Of a DNA stretch of 64,000 bases, positions 54,667 to 61,431 are shown piece after piece (the stretch's first letter is position 1; each line of letters opens with the position of its first letter). Position numbers and translations under genes: made by a program. Below the pieces are notes generated by a model, which saw only the letters and a program-made list of their open reading frames with translations, was not told the origin of the DNA and searched no databases. Source of the stretch: an uncultured Archangium sp. (lineage in GTDB: Bacteria > Myxococcota > Myxococcia > Myxococcales > Myxococcaceae); contig CAIVGN010000046.1 of assembly GCA_903905455.1 (NCBI GenBank), forward strand, positions 84,346 to 148,345, read 5' to 3'.

Positions 54667-55725
54667 ATGAACGAGGCCCTGCTGCGGCAGTTCGAGACCT
54701 TTCGTGCCGCGCTCGAGCGCCTGGGCGGGCAGATCCAGCGACAGCTCGAGGCCCTGCTGCGCGCCGAGGGCATCCCGGTGCAGTTCGTCACCCTTCGCGT
54801 GAAGACCGCCGAAAGCCTCGCGCAGAAGCTGGCCCGCCCCGACCGCAGCTACCAGGGCCTGTGGGACGTGACCGATCTCCTCGGGCTGCGCGCGGTGACC
54901 TACTTCGACGATCACGTGGCTCGCGCTGCGAGGCTCATCGAAGAGCACTTCACGGTCGACCTCGAGCACTCCGTCGATCACGCGCGGCCCGCGGGCTACC
55001 GCTCGGTGCACTACGTCTGCGCGCACCCTGAGGGGCCGGCCCCCGCGTTCCGCTTCGAGCTGCAGTTGCGCACCGCGCTCCAGCACGCCTGGGCCGAGGT
55101 GGAGCACGACCTCGGGTACAAGGTCGGCGACGCCGTGCCCGAGGCCATTCGCCGGCGCTTCACGCGGGTGGCCGGGCTGCTGGAGATCGCCGACCAGGAG
55201 TTCGTCTCCATCCGCAAGGATCTGACCTCGTCACGCGAGGCCGCGAGCGCCACCCTCGCCAACAGCGGCGAGCTGCCCATCAACCTCCTCTCGCTCGAGG
55301 CGCTCGTGCAACACGAGGCGCTCGACGCCCTCGATCACGACGTGGCCAGGGCGCTCGACAAGCCCGTGGACCCGCGGCCCTTCTTCCCCGACTACCTGGT
55401 GAGCGTGTTGCGCTTGACCGGCCTCGACACGACGGGCTCGGTGCTGCGCGCGGTCGAACGCCACGGGTCCGAGGTGGAGCCGGTGCTGCCCCGGTACTTC
55501 GAGTTCGCGCGCCAGGGGCTCGGCTTCGACGCGCAGACCATGCCCCACGTCCAGCGGGGCTACGCGCTGCTGTTCGTGGCCCACCTCGCGGTCGTGCGCG
55601 GCCCGGAGCTGGGCCTGAGCAAGGTCACCCGGCTCACCAAGCTGTACCACCAGCTCGAGTTTCCCCAGGACGAGGCCCGGGCGCACCGCGTCGCGTCGGG
55701 GCTCATCAGCACACTCGGTGGGTAG
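54667..55725 (+). CDS. RelA/SpoT-domain nucleotidyltransferase (ppGpp synthetase-like)
   Basis: About 352 residues. The synthetase domain is clear in DRSYQGLWDVTDLLGLRAVT, HARPAGYRSVHYVC and ELQLRTALQHAWAEVEHDLG, which carry the residues of (p)ppGpp synthetases; the HD hydrolase and TGS/ACT regulatory domains of long RSH proteins are missing. So it is a small alarmone synthetase-like protein (RelQ/RelP or YjbM type). Unlike the usual ~210-250 residues it has ~150 extra C-terminal residues (from about 210) of unknown function. ATG 54667 follows from the clean start MNEALLRQF; ATG 54652 would add five residues. Two hypothetical genes follow. Confidence 0.85.
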   Translation: MNEALLRQFETFRAALERLGGQIQRQLEALLRAEGIPVQFVTLRVKTAESLAQKLARPDRSYQGLWDVTDLLGLRAVTYFDDHVARAARLIEEHFTVDLEHSVDHARPAGYRSVHYVCAHPEGPAPAFRFELQLRTALQHAWAEVEHDLGYKVGDAVPEAIRRRFTRVAGLLEIADQEFVSIRKDLTSSREAASATLANSGELPINLLSLEALVQHEALDALDHDVARALDKPVDPRPFFPDYLVSVLRLTGLDTTGSVLRAVERHGSEVEPVLPRYFEFARQGLGFDAQTMPHVQRGYALLFVAHLAVVRGPELGLSKVTRLTKLYHQLEFPQDEARAHRVASGLISTLGG

Positions 55726-55760
55726 CCTCGATTCAAGGACGTGATACGAGCCCGCGCCAT

Positions 55761-57056
55761 ATGCCGATGCCGCGTCCCCCCCAGCTCGATTCCGCGTTTC
55801 AGCAGGTGACCGAAGTCCTCACGCAGGTGCAGGGCAAGCCGGTCGATCTCGTGAAGGACAGCTGGGCCGACATCGAGGCCGGCGTGGTCAAGCTCCTCGG
55901 AGGCCCCTTCAACCCCGGCCAGATGGAGCACCAGGTCATCGCGCTCGCCCTCGCGGCGGCCCTCGGCGATCGGCTCCACGCCGATCACCAGGCCTTCTGG
56001 TTCCCCTACCGCGAGACCCCCGAGGGCGCGGCGCTCGGCTTCCCCGAGGCGCTGATCATGCTCGCCCCCTTCGGCGCCATCGTCGACGCGCTCGGCTCGG
56101 GCAAGCTCGACCGCGTCGAAGAGGTGGTGAAGACCATTCGCACCTCGCTCGCCCAGGCCAAGTTCGGCGGCACCGGCGGCGCGCAGCGGCTCGGTCCTGA
56201 AGACTACATGCGGCTCTTCGACCCCGGCTTCGTGCAGGTCGTCGGCGTCGACAGCGCCAAGGCCAAGCAGGCGTGGGACTCGACGCCCGAGAAGATCGCC
56301 AGCGACCTGCGCGACGCGATCAACCGCGCGCCCAAGCTGCCCCCCGAGGCCAAGAAGCAGCTCGACGACCAGCTCGTCGGCGCCATCCGCCGGCTCGAGA
56401 GCGGCAAGCCCATCGTGTCCCAGGCCGCCCGCGCCCCGCGCGTGGTCGAGACCGTGGGGCTCCTGTTCGGCGCCACCACCAGCACCGGCCCCGCCGCCGA
56501 GGAGTTCTGGAGCGACGTGGTCATGCCGCTGCTCTTCGTGGGCGTGCCCACGACCTTCCCCCCGCTCGACGAGGAGGAACTCAACGCCGCCAAGCAGGGC
56601 GTCGACCCGCTCTTCCTGTTCCTCGACCTGGTGCCCTTCGCGTTCAAGGCCCCCGATGACGAGGGGCTGCTCGGCGCGTTCCCCGGCACGTCGCTCAGCC
56701 TCCCGGCGCCCGAGTTCAAGGGCAGCAACCAGGTGCGCCTGATCAAGGTCGGCCTCGATGCCGTCAAGGAGCCGCTGGCCGCCTTCGATCCCCTCAAGAC
56801 CCGCGACGCCATCAAGCGCTTCGGCGAGTTCCTGAAGGAAAAGGGTGGGGTGCCGACGGGCCCCGCGCAGGGCGCTGAGGAGGCGAAGATGATGCTCGAC
56901 GCCGCCATGACCCTGCTGACCGACCTGAAGCAGGCCGTCGCCGCGGGCCGGGACGTCTACGTGCGCCGCATGACCGAGGCCGAAGCGGCCTCCGAGCCCG
57001 CCCTGGCCCTGGTGCGCACGGCCCTCTCGGCGCCCCGCATCATCCTCTCGCCGTAA
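55761..57056 (+). CDS. Hypothetical protein (431 aa)
   Basis: A 431-residue soluble protein without signal peptide or membrane helix; an alternative ATG lies two codons later. It has stretches of amphipathic helix (e.g. EEVVKTIRTSLAQAKFG, KAKQAWDSTPEKIASDLRDA) and a hydrophobic midsection (SDVVMPLLFVGVPTTFP). No family recognised. It follows the RelA/SpoT-domain gene by 35 bp on the same strand and may belong to the same transcript. Confidence 0.7.
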   Translation: MPMPRPPQLDSAFQQVTEVLTQVQGKPVDLVKDSWADIEAGVVKLLGGPFNPGQMEHQVIALALAAALGDRLHADHQAFWFPYRETPEGAALGFPEALIMLAPFGAIVDALGSGKLDRVEEVVKTIRTSLAQAKFGGTGGAQRLGPEDYMRLFDPGFVQVVGVDSAKAKQAWDSTPEKIASDLRDAINRAPKLPPEAKKQLDDQLVGAIRRLESGKPIVSQAARAPRVVETVGLLFGATTSTGPAAEEFWSDVVMPLLFVGVPTTFPPLDEEELNAAKQGVDPLFLFLDLVPFAFKAPDDEGLLGAFPGTSLSLPAPEFKGSNQVRLIKVGLDAVKEPLAAFDPLKTRDAIKRFGEFLKEKGGVPTGPAQGAEEAKMMLDAAMTLLTDLKQAVAAGRDVYVRRMTEAEAASEPALALVRTALSAPRIILSP

Positions 57057-57144
57057 GTCATCGAAGTTGCTGAGAGAAGTGCGTGTCGCGATCAGTCCAC
57101 TGGGCTGTCGCGAGGCGCGGCCTGCCGGGGTCGAGAACTTCGGC

Positions 57145-57768
57145 ATGTTGAGCAACAGCGATCACGCCCCGCGGTTTTCGAAGAAGAGCCGCCCCTTCGC
57201 GGCCTTTCGGGTCTCGAACGTGGAGCGCCTCGAAGACGCCTCGGGCGAAGCCGCGGTGCGCGGGCTGGTGAACGGCCGCGAGGTCGAAGTGCGCTTCGTC
57301 GAGACCTCCGGCGAGTTCCGCGTGGTGACCGAAGACGGCGAAGAGACGGTCGAGCTCTCGCGCACCGACCTGCGCGACTTCGGCCCCGCGCTCGCCCAGT
57401 TCCAGCGCAGCGTGCCGTGGGTCGACTCCATCACCGGCCACGTGCTCCAGGCGGTCAACGACGCCATCTTCCCCACCACGCTCGCTGACTTCACGCCCCG
57501 GTCGGTGAGCGATCTCGGCGCGGTGGTGCTGCTGGCGGGCCGTACCGCCCGGGAAGACGTCGACGTGCTGCTCGACGCGAAGACCGCCGAGCTGTCGATC
57601 ATCGTCACCTCCGAGGGGCGCAAGGCCACCCGGCGGCCGCTGACGTCGCAGGAGGCGTGGGATCTCGCGGTGGTGCTGCGCGCCCGGGTCGAGGGCCAGC
57701 GGGTCACCGCCCCGCGATCGCTCTTCGCGGTGCTCATCGAAGCCGCCCGACGCCAGGCGCACCACTGA
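57145..57768 (+). CDS. Hypothetical protein (207 aa)
   Basis: 207 residues, ATG 57145 (MLSNSDHAPRF). A beta-rich N-terminal half (VRGLVNGREVEVRFVETSG) and a C-terminal helical half (SQEAWDLAVVLRARVEGQRV). No signal peptide. No family recognised. It lies between the 431-residue unknown protein and the U32 gene, all on the plus strand. Confidence 0.62.
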   Translation: MLSNSDHAPRFSKKSRPFAAFRVSNVERLEDASGEAAVRGLVNGREVEVRFVETSGEFRVVTEDGEETVELSRTDLRDFGPALAQFQRSVPWVDSITGHVLQAVNDAIFPTTLADFTPRSVSDLGAVVLLAGRTAREDVDVLLDAKTAELSIIVTSEGRKATRRPLTSQEAWDLAVVLRARVEGQRVTAPRSLFAVLIEAARRQAHH

Positions 57769-57795
57769 CCTCCCGGGCCCGTGTAGAAGCCCCCC

Positions 57796-60441
57796 ATGGC
57801 TCCCACGCAGCTCCCCGAGATCCTCGCGCCCGCAGGTGACGACGAAAGCCTCGCCGCCGCGCTCGCCGCCGGCGCCGACGCCGTCTACTTCGGCCTCGAT
57901 GGCGGCCTCAACGCCCGGGCGCGCGCCACCAACTTCTCCATCGAGCGGCTGCCCGAGCTCATGGACGGCATCCACCGGGCCGGCGCCCGCGCCTACGTCA
58001 CGCTCAACACCCTGGTCTTCGAGCACGAGCTCGCCTTCGTCGAGACCGTGCTCCGCGCCTGCGCCTCTTCCGGGGTCGACGCGATCATCGTGCAGGATCC
58101 CGCGGTGGCGCTCCTCGCCCGGGCCGTGGCGCCGACGCTCGAGGTGCACGCCTCCACCCAGATGACCATCTCCAGCCCCGAGGGCGCGGCCTTCGCGCAG
58201 CAGCTGGGGGCCACCCGGGTGGTGGTGCCCCGCGAACTCTCGGTCGACGAGATCCGCACCTTCGCGCGCGGCACCTCGGTGCAGCTCGAGGTCTTCATCC
58301 ACGGCGCGTTGTGCATGTCCTGGAGCGGCCAGTGCCTGACCTCCGAGGCCTGGGGCGGGCGATCGGCGAACCGCGGCCAGTGCGCGCAGTCGTGCCGGCT
58401 CCCGTACCAGCTGGTGATCGACGGCGAGGTGCGCGAGCTGGGTGACGTGGCGTACCTGCTCAGCCCCATGGATCTCGCGGGCGCCCGCGCCGTCTCCGAG
58501 CTGTCCGACATCGGCGTGGCCAGCCTGAAGATCGAGGGCCGGCTCAAGGGTCCCGCCTACGTGATGTCGGCCGTCGAGGGCTACAAGCGCTGGCGCGACG
58601 CCATCGCCCAGAAGCGCGAGCGCACCGTGGAGGCGCAGCGCGCGCTGCAGCAGGATCTCGGGCGCATGGCCGTGGCCTACTCGCGCGGGTTCTCCGATGG
58701 CTTCCTCGGGGGCGCCGATCACCAGAGCCTCGTCGAGGGCCGCTTCCCCAAGAACCGCGGCGCGCTGCTGGGCGAGGTGGTGGAGATCAAGCCCGGCGCG
58801 GTGCGCGTGCGGCGCGTCGAGCGTCAGCCCTCGGGCGGCGTCGGCGTGGGCAAGCCGAACCAGCCGCTGGGCGCCACGAAGGTCGCCTTGCCGGTGATCG
58901 GCGGCTCCAGCCCCGAGGATTCGCGCGGCGTGCCCCTCGAGCTGCCCGAGCCCGTGCCCGGCTGCGGCGTGGGCTTCGACACCGGTCGCCCGCAGGACGA
59001 AGAGCCGGGTGGCCCGCTGTTCGGCGTCGAGGTGACGCCCAGTGGTTGGTGGTTCCGCTTCGGCCGGCCCGGCCCCGATCTCTCGCGCGTCGATCTCGGT
59101 CACAAGGTGTGGCTCTCGAGCGACCCGCGCCTGACCGCCGACGCGCACACCGCCGTCGACGAAGGCATGCGGGGAGGCCTGGGCCGCATTCCCGTCAGCC
59201 TCGTGGTCTCGGGCGCCCTGGGCGCTCCCCTCGAGGTGCGCGCGACCGCGAAGGGCCCCGTGGGCCGCGAAGCCTCGGTGTCGCTCTCCAGCGATGAGCC
59301 CCTCGCCGCCGCCAAGAACGCCGGCCTGGGCGTCGAGCTGCTGTCCGACAAGCTGGGCAGCTTCGGCGGCACGCCGTTCCATCTCCAGGACGTGCAGCTC
59401 GACGGCCTCGGGCCCGGCCTGCACCTGCCGGTCTCGGCCCTCAAGGCGCTGCGCCGCTCGCTGGTGACCTCGCTGGATCCGAAGGTGCTCGAGGCCGCGC
59501 GTCACGCGCTCACCCAGGAGCCCGTGGCGGCCCAGCTCGCGAAGCAGTCGGCCGCCTTGCCCGCCCGCCGCCCCTGGCTGGCCCCCGCGCAGCCCCAGCT
59601 CATTCCGCTGGTGCGCACCGCGGCCCAGCTCGAGGCGGTGATCGCCGCGGGGCTCCGGGAGGTCGAGCTCGATTGGATGGAGCTCATTGGCCTCGAGAAG
59701 GCGGTCAACCGCGCCCGCGGCGCCGGCCTGCAGGTGGTCATCGCCACCACCCGCGTACAGAAGCCGGGTGAAGATGGCATCGACGCCCGCATCGAGCGGC
59801 TCGCGCCCGACGGGGTGCTGGTGCGCCACTGGGGCGGGCTCATCCACTTCTCTCGCGCGGCGTCCCAGACCCTGGTGCACGGCGACTTCTCGCTCAACGT
59901 CACCAACTCGGTCACCGCGCGGCACCTGCTCTCGCTGGGCTGCGACACCCTGACCGCGGCGCACGATCTCGACGAGACCCAGCTCCACGCGATGCTGGCC
60001 TCGCTGCCCGCAGACCGCGTCACCGTCGCGGTGCACCACCACATCGCCACCTTCCACACCGAGCACTGCGTCTACGCGCACACCATCTCGCAGGGCCGCG
60101 ACTTCCGGACCTGCGGCCGCCCCTGCGAAAAGCACCAGCTGGCGCTGCAGGATCGCGAAGGTCGCCGGCACCCGGTGGTGGTCGACATCGGCTGCCGCAA
60201 CACGGTGTTCAACGCCCAGGCCCAGAGCGCCGCCAAGGCCGTGCCCCGGCTCCTGAAGGCGGGCGTCAAGCGCTACCGGGTGGAGTTCGTGTGGGAAGAC
60301 CAGGCCACCTGCGCCGCGGTGCTGGCGGCGTGGCAGGGCGTCCTCGAGGGCAAGGTCTCGCCGCTCGAACTCAACCAACGCATCGGAGCCCACGAGCAGT
60401 TCGGGGTCACCGCCGGCACCATGCAGACCCTCTCGCCATGA
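57796..60441 (+). CDS. U32 family peptidase / RlhA-like rRNA hydroxylase (with DUF3656)
   Basis: 881 residues, larger than E. coli RlhA (about 650). N-terminal U32 domain: PEILAPAGDDESLAAALAAG, AYVTLNTLVFE, VDAIIVQDPAVA, and then HGALCMSWSGQCLTSEA with NRGQCAQSCRLPY, carrying the cysteines expected to bind a 4Fe-4S cluster. A DUF3656-like middle (VEVTPSGWWF, LEVRATAKGPVG, FHLQDVQLDG) and a C-terminal U32-like half (LVRTAAQLEAVIAAG, EHCVYAHTISQGRDFRTCG) follow. The family hydroxylates 23S rRNA C2501 or acts on related targets. It overlaps the chorismate-mutase-like gene by 4 bp (ATGA). Confidence 0.88.
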   Translation: MAPTQLPEILAPAGDDESLAAALAAGADAVYFGLDGGLNARARATNFSIERLPELMDGIHRAGARAYVTLNTLVFEHELAFVETVLRACASSGVDAIIVQDPAVALLARAVAPTLEVHASTQMTISSPEGAAFAQQLGATRVVVPRELSVDEIRTFARGTSVQLEVFIHGALCMSWSGQCLTSEAWGGRSANRGQCAQSCRLPYQLVIDGEVRELGDVAYLLSPMDLAGARAVSELSDIGVASLKIEGRLKGPAYVMSAVEGYKRWRDAIAQKRERTVEAQRALQQDLGRMAVAYSRGFSDGFLGGADHQSLVEGRFPKNRGALLGEVVEIKPGAVRVRRVERQPSGGVGVGKPNQPLGATKVALPVIGGSSPEDSRGVPLELPEPVPGCGVGFDTGRPQDEEPGGPLFGVEVTPSGWWFRFGRPGPDLSRVDLGHKVWLSSDPRLTADAHTAVDEGMRGGLGRIPVSLVVSGALGAPLEVRATAKGPVGREASVSLSSDEPLAAAKNAGLGVELLSDKLGSFGGTPFHLQDVQLDGLGPGLHLPVSALKALRRSLVTSLDPKVLEAARHALTQEPVAAQLAKQSAALPARRPWLAPAQPQLIPLVRTAAQLEAVIAAGLREVELDWMELIGLEKAVNRARGAGLQVVIATTRVQKPGEDGIDARIERLAPDGVLVRHWGGLIHFSRAASQTLVHGDFSLNVTNSVTARHLLSLGCDTLTAAHDLDETQLHAMLASLPADRVTVAVHHHIATFHTEHCVYAHTISQGRDFRTCGRPCEKHQLALQDREGRRHPVVVDIGCRNTVFNAQAQSAAKAVPRLLKAGVKRYRVEFVWEDQATCAAVLAAWQGVLEGKVSPLELNQRIGAHEQFGVTAGTMQTLSP

Positions 60442-60686
60442 GCCTTCAGACCCTGCGGGAGAAGCTCGATGGCGTCGACGCGGAGCTCATCGCGCTCCTC
60501 GCGCGCCGTGCGGACGTGGTGGCGGAGATCTGGGCGTGGAAGCAGGCCCACGGCGTGACGCGCATCGACCCCGCGCGGGAAGTGCTCGTGCGCCAGCGGT
60601 TGCTCGCCCAGGCCGAGGCGCTGGGCCTGTCGCGCGAGGCCATCTCCGCTGTGCTCGATCAGCTGATCGGCCGGCCGCTGCGCTGA
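60438..60686 (+). CDS. Chorismate mutase type II (AroQ)-like protein
   Basis: 82 residues, one AroQ helix bundle. LREKLDGVDAELIALLARRA and VVAEIWAWKQAHG, then DPAREVLVRQRLLAQA, carry the Arg, Lys and Arg expected in the AroQ active site. AroQ converts chorismate to prephenate; small lone versions can also serve as regulatory or salicylate-type enzymes. The ATG overlaps the U32 stop, so it is co-translated with it, an unexpected pair. It is convergent with the DUF2325-like gene. Confidence 0.82.
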   Translation: MSLQTLREKLDGVDAELIALLARRADVVAEIWAWKQAHGVTRIDPAREVLVRQRLLAQAEALGLSREAISAVLDQLIGRPLR

Positions 60687-60692
60687 GCGGGC

Positions 60693-61313
60693 TCAGGCCG
60701 CGCGGCGGCGCATCGACTCCACCGCCCCGGCCAGCAGCTGGGCGACGCCCCGGCGGGGCACGTGCACCACCTTGTGCTTCGTCGCGCTGACGTCGGCGTA
60801 CTGCTTCGAGACCTTGTGGTGCAGCTCGGTGGCGCCCCACAGCAGCACCCGGTCGGCCCACTCGAGATCGGCCTTGGCGCGATCCGAGGCCCGGTGCTGG
60901 GTCCCGTCGACCAGGCGCAGCTCGATCTGCGTCCCCAGCAGGCGCTCCAGCTCTTCCCGCGTCGCCGGGGTGCCGCCCACCACCACCAGCCGTCGCAGCC
61001 CCACCTCGACCAGGTCCTTGGCCGCGCGGGCGTTCTCGCTGCCACCGCACCGCTCGCAGGCCTGCTTCGTCTCGGCGGCCAGCGGCTGCCTCCCGCTCGC
61101 CTTCGCGTGCCCGATGCAGTCAGCCGCGTGGCAGTGCAGCGCGAAGCGCTCCTGCAGCAGCGAGCGCGCCCGCTCGGCCTTCTCCACGCTCATCCGCGCC
61201 TTGCCGGGCCGGGTGAGCCCGCCGGCCTCCAGGGCCTCGCGCGCTTGCGCCTTCGTCTGCGCACCAAGGCCCAGCGAAGCCAGCCAGCCGTCGAGGTCGA
61301 GATCCGCGCTCAT
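60693..61313 (-). CDS. DUF2325-like protein with cysteine motifs
   Basis: 206 residues. The second half (RRLVVVGGTPATREELERLL, VLLWGATELHHKVSKQYADV, HVPRRGVAQLLAGAVESM) fits the DUF2325 pattern of an alpha/beta domain with a Gly-rich N-terminus. The first half is helical, with Cys pairs (CHAADC and CERCGG) that might bind metal. No known function. ATG 61313 follows AGGA; ATG 61322 is less likely. It stands alone. Confidence 0.7.
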   Translation of the reverse strand: MSADLDLDGWLASLGLGAQTKAQAREALEAGGLTRPGKARMSVEKAERARSLLQERFALHCHAADCIGHAKASGRQPLAAETKQACERCGGSENARAAKDLVEVGLRRLVVVGGTPATREELERLLGTQIELRLVDGTQHRASDRAKADLEWADRVLLWGATELHHKVSKQYADVSATKHKVVHVPRRGVAQLLAGAVESMRRRAA

Positions 61314-61372
61314 GGGCTGCATCCTATCGAACGGATATGCGTCTGTTAAGGCGGACGCTGCGGAAAAATGAA

Positions 61373-61404
61373 AGCGCCGTGACCCGAACTGGCGTCACGG
61401 CGCT
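61373..61404 (-). terminator. Intrinsic terminator of the last gene
   Basis: An 11-bp perfect inverted repeat (AGCGCCGTGAC and GTCACGGCGCT) with a 10-nt loop, followed on the minus strand by TTTCATTTTT. It lies 27 bp after the stop of the metalloprotease gene. It is a good Rho-independent terminator. Confidence 0.82.
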
Positions 61405-61431
61405 CGCACGACCTCAGGACTTCAGGGCGAC

